Shown: positions 50,920 through 63,987, numbered from the stretch's first letter. The stretch is 64,000 bases of DNA from Aphelenchoides besseyi (GCA_024699855.1 JAMPIQ010000002.1:1984001-2048000); one strand, 5' to 3'. Translations and numbers: made by a program. Notes: generated from the letters alone by a model not told the origin.

Positions 50920-53900
50920 TTATCGTGGTACAATTTCCACACGTTTCGCTTGCTGTTGCGCTGCTTGATCGTCTTCATCTTTCAATGGATTTTTCTTTCC
51001 ACTTTGTTGGTAATACATCTTGACGATTCGCGACCATTCGATTACCGACTCTAAACTCATATTATTCGAATTCATCGCTTCTTCGGTTGTAACGTCTAAA
51101 AACTGATTTCATGATCTTTATGGCGTGACTCCTTGCCATTCTCATCGGATCCAATTCGCAGTGTTGGACTCACTCGACCTTGTTGTCCGTTCATCGAAAA
51201 CGCATCGATGTTCTCTTCATGTCGTAGATCTTGTTGAGCTTTTTGAGTGCAAATGCGAACTAAGAGATCAGTTATCTCTGACAACTAGTTCCGAACTTAC
51301 GTTGATTTCGATAAGCAACTTTCAATACGGTCAGTAGCTTCGTAAGCATGTTGATTGGCGATGGCGTGGCTGAGCGTTTGTTCATTTGTCTTATTAAAAT
51401 TGCACGACCAAATTTCCATTCTTTGTCCGATTGTGCTTGAATTCGTTGATAGGTGTCGCTCATCATAGCAATCAAAAGGTTAATGAGCACCTAAACAAGA
51501 CCACAACTTGAAAATATACGATTAAAACTCACAACAAGCGTCACCATCAAGTAGATGCCGAAAAGAAGTTTCAAGACAATTTTTCCAAAGTTTGGAACCA
51601 AATGAAGTGGTGGCATATTGTCGGGTTCAACTAAACCAAACAACGAAAAGAACAACATTTCGAGTGTTTGTCCGGGTGATGCCAAACGCATCAGTTCGGC
51701 TGAGTCCTCGTCGACCGGTTGATACGCGGGCTAAACACAGTTGATTAGTATGTTCATTCAAACAGCAACTTGCTTGAAAAATTGAAGTTACGTGCAAAGT
51801 GAAACCACAGACGAATAACATCAGAATGACCAGGAAACGAGTCAGATCGTACATTAAATCGCGAATGATGATTGCCCACGGACCAAACAAATGATGCACG
51901 GTTAAGAAGTCCAAATATTCAACGAATGCAAACAGTAGTGCAAAAGCAAGCAATTGGTTCTTAAGATACAAAAAGGTTCGAGCGAAATGCAATTTTTCGT
52001 CGTTATTCAAATCGGCCATAGACGGTAGAACGGCGGGTAGCAAGAAGGCAAGTATGTGAATAGCAATAGCGATTGCTGCCAAAATGAGAATAAGAACCTG
52101 CAGTTAAATATGATAAAATAGCTGATTAACAACTTGCTTTAACAATCCCCAAACCAGAACCGCTCCCAATGTTTGAAAGCTCTGAAACCAAGTTGCCCGA
52201 CAACCACAGAAGTAGAATCCACTCGACAGGATTCGGCCACACGGAGGTCACTTCATACCTGCAATTTCAGTTAATTAGAACCACAAACTTCCTCGAATTA
52301 CATCTTGTGGGTTACATTGAGCACAACGATTGTCAACAAGAGAGTGAAATAGACGTGAGAAACAACGTGACACACGAATTTGATGATTGGAGCTCGACCT
52401 AAAACCTCGTATTATATGCTTTTATTGTGCAGTCCAACCAATTCGACTATTCAACGGCAATGAAAAGTAAAACCAAGCCGGTGGACAAAAGAACACAAAA
52501 ACTGCAAAAGCCAAAGTTTTTCCGAACGACCAATCGACTCGTCCAGTCCAAATTTCCGTTAAGTATCGTTGAACTGAAGCATAAGAAACAACTTCTTTCT
52601 AAACTTCTGAGGTATAATTAGAGACTTTGTTGAACCAACTTGTTCATTCTCGATCAAAACATCCAACAACGGTCGTCCTCGATTATCTTTCGCTTTCAAC
52701 AACAAAGCGGCATTGTACTCACTGGCCGCTATGCTCAACAACTCCACAGCCAAATTCTCGGCAAATTGCGCCACGTTACTCAAATCCTTTGCTCGTTCCT
52801 TCTCTTTCTCACTCAGTTCGCGATATAACGACGACAATTTGACTGCCGTGTCAATTGGTGCTGGTGATTGTAAAATAAACTCCTGAAAGATCTGAAATGT
52901 CAAGAAATCAGGTTTGCAGACCTGAAGCGGCTCGTTGTCGTTTCCTTTACCACAGACCATCAAATCGAAAATGAACTGGAATTCAAGTTAGCAGAATAAA
53001 AAGATTATGAGCAGACCTTTCGATCTTCCATCAACTGATGAGTATCGTGTTTCTGTTTCAACAAAAACCGCAACACATCGATGTGATTGTGAGCGGCAGC
53101 AAAACACAAGGGTACTTTCCCTTCTTTTGTTTCAGCTTGTGCATCAGCAGACGAGTTAACGAACAGTTTGACGACATTCGTATGTCCCGCTTTCGTAGCA
53201 AAATGCATACCGGTCCATCCATTTTGATCCATGACATTGATATTCGATCCTTGTGCAATTAGCAAGGACACCATCTAAACACACTCGGTTTCTATGCAAT
53301 TTGATTCGATCTACTTCATAGTGTCCGTTCATTGCTGCCAAATGAAGTGGAGTTCGACCACGCCAATCTTTCGCATGTTGTTGTTGAGTTGAACCTAAAC
53401 ATTCGAATAGTCAAGAACACTAGCTGAACTAACGCGAAAGCAACATTCCAACAACAGCGATGTGTCCTTGTTGAGCAGCCAAATGCAACGGAATTACTTG
53501 CATTGTAGTCGACGTCGCGTCAACTTGAACCGCTTGATTTAGTAGCATTCGAACCAATGAGTCATGGCCAGATTGAGCCGCAAGATGAAGTGGAGTCAAT
53601 CCGTATTCTGTTGCGAACTCTTTAACCACAAGGTGGTTATAAACCGGAGGTTCGGATCGAACTGATGGAGGAACGTGTTTCAACATTTCGGAACAGAAAT
53701 CCGAGTTTCCGTAGTACGCGGCGATATGAAATGGATTCAAACCAATCTGCAAGCAATCCGTTGATCGTGATTAATAAGGCCAAATACTCTTCGACTGCAT
53801 CGACGCCAAAGATTCTTGTCAAAGGCTTCCAAGATTGCAACGTGTCCATTTCGAGCTCCTAACTGAAATTTGAAAATAAAGTGATTGATCGTTGGCAGAG

Positions 53901-56900
53901 CTAGATCATCAACTCACATGAAGAGCTGTCATTCCATGCTAAACTGAAGGTTATTTACAATCATTAACTCAAAAATTACCGCATTTTCGTCTTCTGGATT
54001 TGCTCCATTTTCCAACAAGATCTTTACGATTTTCGCGTGACCTCCAGCTGCTGCCATCTGAAACGAGAACATTACAGAGTTTAACTATAGACTGTAATGA
54101 TGCTACAATGTTCAAAGACTTACATGCAAAGTGGTCGCTTCCATAGTCTAAACAGTGTTTTCATGGCTGATAAAAACCTTTTTATTACCTTCGTCTTTGC
54201 ATGGATGACCATCGCCTTGTCGATCATCATCAGTTCTTTGACCACAGCTAAACTTCCTTTCACTGAAATGATGGAATTCAGAGGGTTAGATGTAGCTGTT
54301 GGCTTACTCGCTGCAATATGTGCACCAGTAAAGCCGTTGTGATCAACGGCCGTTAGAACCGCGTTGTTGTTGTGTTTCATCTTCAAGAACAATTTCACAA
54401 CATCCGGAAAATCGTTTTCAGCTCCCAAATGAAGTGGAGTTTGTCCCTTATCGTCTCGAGCATTCGGATTTGCGCCTAAAGCCAACAACTTCTGACAGAC
54501 TTCTTTTTGACCGTATTTGGCAGCAAAATGAAGTGCTGTTTGATTGTCTAATGTAATCGCCTCAACAGAAGCGTTATGTTCCTTAACCCGTTTGTTTTAG
54601 TTTCTCTAACAAAAGAAACTCACTTGAACCAAAAGATTAACAACATTCACATGTCCATTCATTGCGGCTAAATGAAGTGGAGCTTCTCCGTTCTTTGATT
54701 TAGAATTGACGAAGGCCTTGTATTGAAGAAGTAGTTTTGTCAACTCCAGATGTCCATTTGCACTTGCAAGATGCAGAGCTGTACGTCCGTTGTCATCAAA
54801 GACATCAATTCGAGCGTGATGTAATAGTAAGATGCGAGAAACACCGACATGACCTTTTGCACACGCTTCTAATAACGGTGACCATCCGTTCTTCAAAGAT
54901 GCATACAATAAGTTTCCAAAACAGCAGACTTTACCTTTGACTTCTTGTTCTGAACGATCTGCACCAATCCAGCCCCAATTTTGTTCACAATAGCCAGAAG
55001 AACAGCTTCGTTACCCGTGCGAGCAGCGAGATGCATCGCCGTTTCATTGTCTTCATAGGTTTGAAGTTCCGTTTGACCACCGTAATCAATTAAAATGCTC
55101 ACAAGTTTTGCATCTTCGTCTTTGAAATGCGCAGTCCAGGGCAAGATCTCTCCGGCATAATGCAGAGCTGTTCGTCCATCCTTAAGATACAAGTCTTCGA
55201 TGGCTGGAGCTGAGAGACAAACCTGAGTTCGAACATTGACGTATTCTTTGACCGATTCACTGCTGTCCGATGCTGCCAAATGTTGCAAAATGATTTCGGC
55301 CAATTCGCAGTGACAATTCCGAGCAGCAACGTGCAGCGGAGTTTCTCCCGTCTGAACAGAAATCAAAGCAGCAGAAAACAGAAACTAACATCAGAACATA
55401 AACGTGGATTTGCACCTTCGTTCAACAGCAACTGAACCATTGGTACGTTTCCGGATTTTGCACAAATGTGAAGTGGAGTTTGACCGTCGGTTTGTGTAAC
55501 ATTTGGATTCGCTCCTGATTTCAATAGCATCTGACCACATTCAATTTCACGACCCGGAATCGCCGCAGCAACATGAAGAGCAGTTTCTCCAATCTAAAAT
55601 GCAACTGTACTGGTTGTTCATTCCGACTAACTTGTCCGCCATGAACATGGACATCCGCTCCATAGCCGAGAAGTGTTTCAACCACAGACGGCTGTCGAGA
55701 TTGAACGGCAGTATGCAGAGCTGTGTAGTTTTCTTTCGTTCGAACATCAGCATTTGTTCCACGAGCAATCAGTAACTTCACCACTTCATTCCAACCCGCA
55801 GCAGCGGCCGAATGCAAACCCAAAGCTCCTTTTTTGTTTGGCATCATCAATGGAACTCCGCGTTTTAAAAATGCTAGAGCCGTGTCCGGATGTCCAGCAG
55901 CCGAAGCAACGTGCAACATCGTCGAGCCGTCTTTTGTACGTGCACGTATTGAGGCCCCAAATTTGTCGATCAGCAACTCCACAATTGCAGTTCTGCCTTT
56001 CTCGGCGGCGACGTGAAGGGGTGACTTTTCTTCCATGTCCAACAGATTTGCATCGGCTTTCAATTTCCACAGAAATTTGAGCATCTGTTCGTCTCCACAC
56101 GCCGCTGCTTCATGCAAAGGAGATCGTCCGAGAGCATTGGGAGTATTCGAATCGTCACCTCCACCCGCCTCAGCAATTGTTCGAATCATTTCAGCATCTG
56201 AAAGAATACACAGGCGATTCTTTAGGAGTCATCCCACTTTTGCGAGCAGCCAAATGCAACGGTGTGTTCTTATCCGAATCAGCACGTCGGACTTGAGCTT
56301 CTGATTGTCGGAACAGTAACAGTTGAACGACCGGCAAATTCGACGCTTGAATAGCCAAGTGAAGTGGCAATTGGCCTTGACGTGTTTCGGCCAATCGTCC
56401 ATTTGGATGTGCTCGTAGCAACTGATGGACAACACCGTAAGATCGAAGTGATCGTCGTTGAGCGGCAAAGTGAATTGGCAACTTTGCATCAGACTATGAA
56501 TGGAGATATTGGAAACAGATTGACTAGAAACAAACCCCTGCAGTTTTCCCGAAGTCAACATGTTTTTCCGTCAACCATTTCATCGTTTGTTCGTTCGCAT
56601 GTCGAGCCGCAACGTGGGCCAAACCAAGTCGATCCTGAATCTCTGGTCTTACGGTTACTGACCTTAAGCACCTTACTTTTGTTTGAACGTACAAGTCCGC
56701 TCCTTTTGTTAACATCAGTTCAGCAATTTCGATCTGCGATGCACGTACAGCAAAAACCAAAGGATTGTATCCTTTCTGCAAAGCAATTTGGAATATTTCA
56801 GTTCTCTATTTACTCACCGCATCAGAAATCGTGAAGTCGAATTTATCACTCGCCTGTAGAATCGATCGAACTTCCGTCCATTCGCCTTTTTTGCACAAAT

Positions 56901-57507
56901 AGACGAGTCGATAGATAGGTTCGGTTTTCTCCAATTGCATGATTCGTTCCAGATCCCGTTGTTCACTTTCTGCTGCTTCAGTATCCGACGACTGAGCTTC
57001 GTGATGGTCATTACTAAACAAATCAACACCATCAACTCATCTGTTCCCTCACCGTGGTTGTACGCGTTTAATGGCTGATTCGCCCGGTTTACCAACAAAT
57101 TGTAAGCGACGAAAGTCGGGTGTTCCAACTCGACCATTAACAAACGGCCGACCTTCTTGCAACAAGGCCCGACCCAGAATGCCACTTCCGTATTCCTCGA
57201 GTATGTCTTCGTCACTGGTCTGTGAATTACCTAATCCCTTCGTTGTGTCGTGAAATGTTCGGCGTCGTAATTCGGCATTTGGGCCATAAAGTCGAGAGCC
57301 GATAATTCCGGTTCGGTATTCGTCGTCAGATGAGTCGATTAATGCGGGAAGGGTTGAACGAAAGAGTCCGTTCAAAGAAACACTTCTCGTCTGTTTCAGA
57401 GCGGTGTTCAACATTCCACGTGATTCTCGAGCTTTTTGCTCATCAGGGCTTAGAGGCGGAATCGAGTCAAGCATCCCGTTCACATTGGGATTCTGATTCA
57501 AAACCAT
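50920..57507 (-). CDS. trp-4: TRPN mechanosensory channel (NOMPC/TRP-4 orthologue)
   Basis: A large minus-strand gene of more than twenty exons. It starts at the ATG at 57507 with an unstructured N terminus (exon 57507 to about 57055; next exon 57015 to about 56820). From about 56776 to 53005 come many ankyrin repeats, recognisable as repeated TPLHLAA/GHxxVVxLL units. The linker EFILQSPAPIDTAVKLSSLYRE is at about 52850 and the pre-S1 region at 52600. The membrane domain (ILAFLLPAVL, FGPWAIIIRDLMYDL) covers about 52560-51500, with the pore segment FSLFGLVEPDNMPPLHL near 51640. After S6 come INLLIAMMSDTYQ and the TRP-box region WKFGRAILIRQMNKR. The stop is TAA at 50920-50922. In flies and worms this channel is a mechanotransduction pore in sensory cilia, gated through its ankyrin spring. 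I found no disabling change. Confidence 0.93.
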
Positions 57508-58683
57508 TTTTTAGCTAAACAAACACGAGTATTAACTGGAAGTAGACATACACGCTCGAGATTACATAGCGGCCATTTCAAACCACCTTCTAGAATCGTT
57601 TTGAGTTTTGTCTATTTTCCTGCCGATTTCGTACATCCGCTTCACATTCACCTCCGCTCCCGAAGAAAACCGCCGTCCTTTGACCACAAATTGTTGGTCG
57701 GGAGAAAGAGCGGAAAGAATTCAAATGGTCAGTAAACGGCTTGCAGTCACTCAAGTGAATGGACATTCAAAAATCGTTATGCTGGCCGATAACTCTAAGG
57801 TATAGAACAACGTGTGGTTATTCTCCGTGAATTGGTTTCAAAAACTATCTTGAACGTGTTCAAAGACAAGAATTCACTGTAATTGCGAGAGTTCTTTTGT
57901 CCGAAGTGTGCAGCAGAATTTCGTAAGCTTTTCAGTTTGAATGGAGGTGCAATTTTGCCAACAAAACGGTCTCGAGTCATTACGACCAGGAGCACCAAAA
58001 CGCTTCTTCGGATTATAAAATGCTATCCGATCAAATTCAATCCAAATGTGATCAAAAAGAAGCAGTTGGAAGACATTTGAACATTCGATCATCAGTGGAG
58101 TTCAGCTGAGAAGTTTAATTTTGAGTTAATTTCCTAGAACTAACAGGCATTTCGACATCACTGAGAATAAATAACAAACAGTTTTATCCAAAAATTGTGA
58201 ACTTGAATTCATAGAACTTTCTTTTCTAGTACAAGCACTAAACGACACCTAATTTGACATCGATTGTTAAGGTGAAGTCATTACTTCGATCACAAGTTCT
58301 TTTGATCGGATGCTACTGGTAATTTCGAGAACACGTGGATGCTCTTAAAAGACGTGTTTTCGAAAACAAGATTCTGCGTGAGAGTTAAGATCTGCCGCAG
58401 CCATTGCTCGATACCAATCTTTTCGGAATGTAGAATCTAAGTTAAAGTAATTTAGACGTACTTTCATCAAACGCCGATGGTTTTCATTTTATTAAAAACT
58501 TTTTTATCAACTCTTTTGTTCTTACTTTACGTTTCCCTTAACCGTAAATCTCGGGATTATTCTCTTAAACGACGTGAATTGCTTCTTCCTAATGAAAACG
58601 CGTTAAATGAATTGACTTCAATTGATATGAACTATGTAGAAAGTTAGTCCAATAGAACATCTAAAAAGTCTTTGCGTTTAGAA
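57508..58683. other. Divergent intergenic region with small unassigned ORFs
   Basis: This is the shared upstream region of TRPN (minus) and GT31 (plus). Three small plus-strand frames are open: 57726 onward (MVSKRLAVTQVNGHSK), 57883-58080 with a CPKC motif, and 58477-58647 (56 residues with an N-terminal membrane-anchor-like stretch). The first two might be exons of one small gene, but no splice model could be phased with confidence. Confidence 0.35.
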
Positions 58684-59842
58684 ATGCACCATTTACTGAA
58701 ACGAAAAGTATCTTCATTTCGAAAATTGGGCACTAGTCAATACTTTAATTATTCTGGCAACCCTGCTAGATTCAAACTAAAGTTGATCATTGGAGGTCTT
58801 GTCCTCTTTCTGTTGACAGGTAATCGGCTAAACGTCCTTATTTAAGTTCTTTATTGAAGTTGCCGTTATAACGACTAATAGAACAACTGAAAAAACAATG
58901 AAGCCTCATGATGAAATTGCCCAATTCTTGTATTCCAACATAAGCGATTTATGGTCGGAGGTCCCATTGCCAATTTTACCACCTGAAATGTTCGGAGAGG
59001 CGGTGAAGTTCGAGATGAAGTTCGCGAACTTCAATTTGACCTACGAAATGAAACAACCCAAAATCGAGGTGTGTAACAACATCAGTTTTCTTGTCCTTGT
59101 CATCTCTCGGCCCGATGGATTCTACGCGCGTGAAATGATTCGGAGAACTTGGATGAACGACATTGTAGGTTCCATGATCCCTCATTTAAACGTTGATGTT
59201 CAGAATAAGCCTTCGGATTATCGTGTTCTATTTATCGTTGGACACAGCGGAGATCCAGCCATTAACAGGCTGCTAGATGAAGAGCAACGGCAATTCGGGG
59301 ATGTAATTCGATACAGTGCTGAAGACACCTATGAACGGCTTTACGTCAAAGTGCATGCTGCTTTCAGTTGGCAACAGAAGTTCTGTCCACAAGCTCGATA
59401 TCTGTTGAAAACTGACGATGACACGGCTGTTGATTTGGGTCGAATGAACTACTTTGTTCAAACCGAGTTTAATGCCCTGCTTAAAAAGTATCCAAAGTCG
59501 TTCATTTGCAATCGATGGGGCGGAAAACGACCGTTGCGTGATCCTAGTATATCATGGTAAGAAGTTCTCAACTGATTGCTCGTAATATTCAGGTATTTGT
59601 CAACAAAAGAATACAACGGAACAATCTTTCCGACTTTCTGTCAAGGCTGTTCCTATTTGGCTTCGACCGCGGCTATCGGCACTTTACTCAACCACACGTC
59701 CAACCTCAATATTATTCACCTGGAAGATGTACTTTTCACTGGGCTGGTGGCCGAAAACAGTCCGGGTGTTTACCATCACAGTTCTGCGGCATTCGAAATA
59801 AAAGTTGGTTGTCCAGTTAAACCCAAACAAAAAGAGGTTTAG
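58684..59842 (+). CDS. GT31 beta-1,3-galactosyltransferase-like protein
   Basis: Three exons (58684-58819, 58860-59556, 59593-59842) keep phase and give 360 residues. It is a type II membrane protein with a signal anchor near residues 32-44 (LIIGGLVLFLLT). GT31 landmarks are FLVLVISRPDGFYAREMIRRTW, VLFIVGHSGDPAIN, the metal-binding KTDDDTAV, FCQGCSYLAS and the terminal LEDVLFTGLV. The family transfers galactose or GlcNAc/GalNAc in beta-1,3 linkage in the Golgi. Introns are 40 and 36 nt. The gene has no stops and looks functional. The acceptor is not predictable from the sequence. Confidence 0.88.
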
Positions 59843-60093
59843 AGGAAACACAAGTGCGACAAAAATAACATTCCATATCCTTGTGCTTACATCGGAATAC
59901 CTTCTTCTAAATTGGCAGTCGAATACAAACAACTCAAGAATCTCAAATGCAAATAAAGAATTTATACGACAATTTGTTCTTATTAAGCTCGTACCTGCAG
60001 CTAAATAATGTGCAATTGAATAATAAAACTGAATTACTAAAGATATAACATCGTTATATCCTAAACTTGATATCAGACGACGGTCATTTGAAA
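59843..60093. other. Convergent 3' intergenic between GT31 and FkbM genes
   Basis: About 250 bp of AT-rich spacer with AATAAA on the plus strand near 59954 and 60021. No gene seen. Confidence 0.5.
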
Positions 60094-63000
60094 TCAACAG
60101 AGAAACTTTTGAATGCATTCTTGATTGCCAACGTTGATGAATAACTCGCGTCCCCATCTAGTAATGAATGACTTCAAAAGAATAAAGTGCGATTCTTCAA
60201 ATATTGCGCTAAAAATACCGTATATCTTCTCCCATCGTATGTTTTGTCCGTCGAGCCCATAATGAATGTCGACATTAATTTGACAAATTACTGGCAATTT
60301 TGCTCGTTGATCTAAAAAAAATCAATACAATTCAGTAAATTTACTCACAATGAATTTCCTTCAATAGCATAAATTCGGGCCCCTCAATGTCGATGGACAG
60401 AAAATCGATTAGTTTGCCTTTATTTTCAGTTGGCAACAACTCAACGAAAGCTCTATGAGAGATCTTTCGATCGACGTATCTGTCGTCTATAAAACAACAT
60501 TAAGACGTTTAGAGTAGTCAAGTTACCTAAGATATAAGCTGATTCATTACCGACTGTATCGCTAACGGCTCCCAAAACAAATAGAGAATTCAGTTCTGCT
60601 TCAACTATTTCTCGGTTTTCCTTCACCGGATCGACACCCATGAAGTGACATTGCGGGTACTTTTGTCGCATAGCTTTTTCTATAGTCCAATCCTTTCCAA
60701 CGCCCAAAGTCACAAAATTGCACGAAGCATTGGGGTTTATGAACTCCAGGAAGTATTTTGTTTCGTCCTTATTTATAAGTTCAAATGGTTGCAACATGAA
60801 ACGAAAACCATTCATAGCTGACTGAAACATGTATCAATTAACTTGTGTACTCTTACAAGGAGTGCTTGTCATCGATCCCCGCTGTAATTTGACGTCGTTG
60901 GTATCAATCGACGCGTCTCGATGAGCTGAGCATTACTGTATTAGTTATTTTTGCTCAATCGTAGAACTGGCCAAGTTATTGGCCAAAAACCAAAAATAAA
61001 AAAATCGCTAAAATCGTACTATCGATCATTCTGATTATCGTGGTGAAGTCCTTTTCTTTTTATCGTGCCTTATTACGGAGATATTGGCCGTTTCATTTGG
61101 CCTCAAATTTTTCTGAGTTATGGTCCGGTCGTTTTCAATTGAAAGTGTGAGCAGCGGTGGCCGAGTGGTTAAGAAGCAGTGTAAGTAAGGGAGCAAGGCG
61201 GTGTAAAGGGAGGAAATGTTGTTGTGCAAGCTAACAAGATTTTTGCGTTTTACTTTTTTTCATTTACAACAAAATTGCACCGATGGAGAGTTGTTACCAC
61301 GGTCCTTCGTGCTTCAAAATCGAAACTCTCATTTTCGACACATTCGACAAAAATGATCGACGCAAATGTGGTTGTTCGACTTTTGGTTGAGAAGTTTCAA
61401 ACTCCATTTGATGTATCGACTCGCAATGCTAATCGTATGGAACGTCGACTTGCTTCCCGACTTGCAAGTTTGATCGAGACAGTCGCTGGCGCCGATGAAA
61501 TGGACGTTGAAGAAGATGAGTATTTGGGCTCGCCGGGTTCGGATGACGAAGATAGTGGAGCGACAGTGGATTTGGAGTTTCGTGATGGATCCGATGAAGA
61601 AGAGGTTTCTGAACCGCTCGCACATCATTACACTATCGGCGGTCGTGAAATTACAATCGATCAAATGAAGGCAGCCGTTCGTTTCTACTGCAAAGTTGAG
61701 GGCAATCACCCTGTTCCTGCAAATGTTGCAAGCTATCGATCTAAGTCGGCTGTTCAACGTCGCTATCGATTTCTCGACAGCGAAACGGCCTGGAGGCGTT
61801 TCAAAATGTAAGTTATGTGCAATTACTTCATTTTATGAGTCTTTCAGATTCAAAACTCAATGGTTGCGAAATGAAACGGAATTAGAAACGCGAAGACGAG
61901 CTCTACTCGAAATTGAAACAGCGACATACGCAAAGTACCAGGAGGCTAAAAACGATCATAAAGTCATCCGATCGCACGATTTGCGCCGTTTTGCTGCGAA
62001 ATCAAACGACGAGTTGATGGAACCAATTACGTTCAGAGCATCTCGCTCGTGGTGCGACCGTTTCAAACGACGTTTTGGAATCGTAGACAGGAAAATTACA
62101 AAATTTGTGACTCGCGCGTCGCAAAACACCGAAGAACAGCACTCGGCAACCGCTCAAAATTTCGTCGCCCAAATTCGGGAAGAAGTTCAACGTCTTCGTA
62201 TTCCTGCGAGTTCTGTCTTCAATGCCGACCACTGCGGATGTCAGTTGGAATTTCATTCGGGACGTGGACTCGCCGATCGTGGGCAACGACAAGTGTATGG
62301 ACGCACAAGTTCAACCAGTGCGATGACCCATTCCTTTACCGTTGTGCCGTTGGTCTCAATGGACGGAACACTTCACCCGCGACTGTTTATGCAATTGAAA
62401 GAGCCAAATGGTGTTTTCGGTCCGAACGTTAGACACTTTGCGCAACGGGTAAGTCCACTCGTTTCTTATGACCTAACCATCTTTTTGCAGCCAGAAAATG
62501 ATTGCCGCAACATGGTCGTGGCTTCGGGGCGAAGTTCCATCATGAATCTAGAAACAATGAAGAAGTTCTTGGATGAATGCGCGTTCCCGTTCATGCCAAA
62601 CAACGCAATCTTTATTTTGGATTCGTGGGTTGGCTTTCGTAATGAAGACGCGGTCAACTCCGTTCGACCTGGAGATCGCCGAATCAACATTCGAATAATT
62701 CCGAAGCACGTCACCTACTTGGCGCAGCCTCTAGACGTCTTCTTTTTCCGAATGTGGAAGAATTTTGTCCGCAAAATCCACGACCATGCGATTCTGTTCA
62801 ACACCGAAACGATGATGTATCAACGCGACAACGCAATCAAACTGATGTCACTAACTCATAATCAGTTTTCTGCTCCGCGATTTTACGATTTCCGCCGACA
62901 CTCGTGGAGACAAGCAGGCTACGATGACGGCGAAGCGACGGAACAATTTCAACACCCTGTTCAATACTGTTTTAACGGCAATTTGACATGCGATCGCGAA

Positions 63001-63987
63001 AACTGCGAATCTTCATCACTTCTTATCTGCAGCTATTGCGAACAGAATCTGTGTTTTCGCCATTTCTTTGTCGACTACCACGTACATTGGTAGCTATTTT
63101 TTAAAAAATACACTTAATTTACTTGACATTAAATACTAAAACAAAAATTTTTAAAGAATTAAACAAATTCCTTCACTTTTTGTTGATGAAAAGTGAATTT
63201 TCAATTCTGAAATTTTTGCACGTACTCCCCCCTGTGAAACCCGATTTTCCCTTGTTTCGAGCCCTTGATTTTCAAGGGAAATTTTTGATTGAAACGAATT
63301 TCTGTTGTGAGTTTTTTTTGAAGAGAAACCGTGTTTTGTAAAAACCAAACAAAAGATAATAGCGACCGCAGAGAGAGTCGAACAAACGACCCAATTGGAG
63401 TCGCTAGCCACTAACCACTCGGCCACCGCTGCTCACATTTTCAATTGAAAACGACCGGACCATAACTCAAAAAAAATTGAGGCCAAATAAAACGGCCAAT
63501 ATCTCCAGAATGAAGCGCGATAAAAAGAAACGGTTTTCACCACGATAATCAGCATGATCGATAGTACGATTTTAGCGATTTTTTTATTTTTGGTTTTTGG
63601 CCAATAACTTGGCCAGTTCTACGATTGAGCAAAAATAACTAATACAGTAATGCTCAGCTCATCGAGACGCGTCGATTGATACCAACGACGTCAAATTACA
63701 GCGGGGATCGATGACAAGCACTCCTTGTTAGAAAACAAATACCTCGAACAATGGATGCAAAACTCGCCAACGTTTATACGAATCATTAAATTCGTTTTGA
63801 ATATGTGAATTGAGTTGACGTTGTGTGTTCTACATTTGTTCGATCACTAGGCTTGAGTTACCAAGACATAGCTGTTTTTTGATGTTTGCGTTTCCTAAAG
63901 TAATTATGTAGTGTTATTATGTACGAACCCGCTAACGGAATACAAAGTGTTCGTTGCTTGAAGTTGATTCCCGGTGATGTTGCTCAT
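60094..63987 (-). CDS. FkbM-type methyltransferase-like protein, intron hit by Tc5-like element
   Basis: Minus-strand exons 63987-63925, 63894-63862, 63829-63743, 60821-60527, 60486-60349 and 60311-60094 keep phase and give 277 residues. Landmarks of the nematode FkbM-like family are CNFVTLGVGKDW, CHFMGVDPVKENRE (nucleotide-binding region), LIDFLSIDIEGPEF and ICQINVDIHYG. The first two exons are short and less certain; the frame stays open to the window edge, so a longer N terminus is possible. The intron between 63743 and 60821 contains Tc5-like element 2; without the element and one TTA it is 46 nt, like its neighbours. The family is predicted to methylate small molecules or glycans with S-adenosylmethionine. 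Confidence 0.78.
60856..61171 (+). repeat. Tc5-like element 2, left inverted repeat
   Basis: 316 bp. The match with the right repeat ends just after the A-box (TGGCCGAGTGG at about 61158-61168); downstream the left side lacks a B-box. Confidence 0.9.
61353..63093 (+). CDS. Tc5/pogo-like transposase of element 2, intact
   Basis: Exons 61353-61807, 61848-62448 and 62491-63093 keep phase and give 552 residues. An N-terminal acidic region precedes a conserved block (AAVRFYCKVEGNHPVPANV) and a CENP-B/Tc5-type DNA-binding segment (RASRSWCDRFKRRFGIVDRKI). The DDE/D nuclease follows: VFNADHCGCQLEF, then MTHSFTVVPLVSMDGTLHP, IFILDSWVGF and LAQPLDVFFFRMWKNFVRKI. The protein ends in a Cys/His cluster (CDRENCESSSLLICSYCEQNLC). 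It would bind the long inverted repeats and insert the element at CTNAG. All three catalytic Asp are present, unlike in element 1. Confidence 0.88.
63361..63436 (-). ncRNA. tRNA-like Pol III module at the right end of element 2
   Basis: On the minus strand, GTGGCCGAGTGG (A-box) is followed by a possible D-stem (GCC/GGC), an anticodon-like hairpin (CGACT...GGTCG) and a weaker B-box (TGTTCGACTCT). T4 and T5 runs follow within 40 nt. Stems are imperfect, so this is a tRNA-derived or tRNA-mimicking promoter, not a tRNA gene. Confidence 0.5.
63412..63727 (-). repeat. Tc5-like element 2, right inverted repeat
   Basis: Partner of 60856-61171, with few mismatches. Confidence 0.9.

Larger units (their letters stand above)
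60856..63727 (+). mobile_element. Tc5-like transposon, element 2 (2872 bp), possibly autonomous
   Basis: The ends CAAGGAGTGCTTG...CAAGCACTCCTTG belong to 316-bp inverted repeats (60856-61171, 63412-63727). TTA flanks both ends (60853-60855, 63728-63730) and the empty site is CTTAG. It carries an unbroken transposase and is related to element 1 in transposase, tips, the ACTGGCCAAGTTATTGGCC-like segment and the 3' untranslated region. Confidence 0.93.

Noticed and set aside
58477..58647. First exon of the GT31 gene
   Set aside because: It has a membrane-anchor-like start, but no splice junction joins it in phase to 58684, which already begins with its own ATG and signal anchor.
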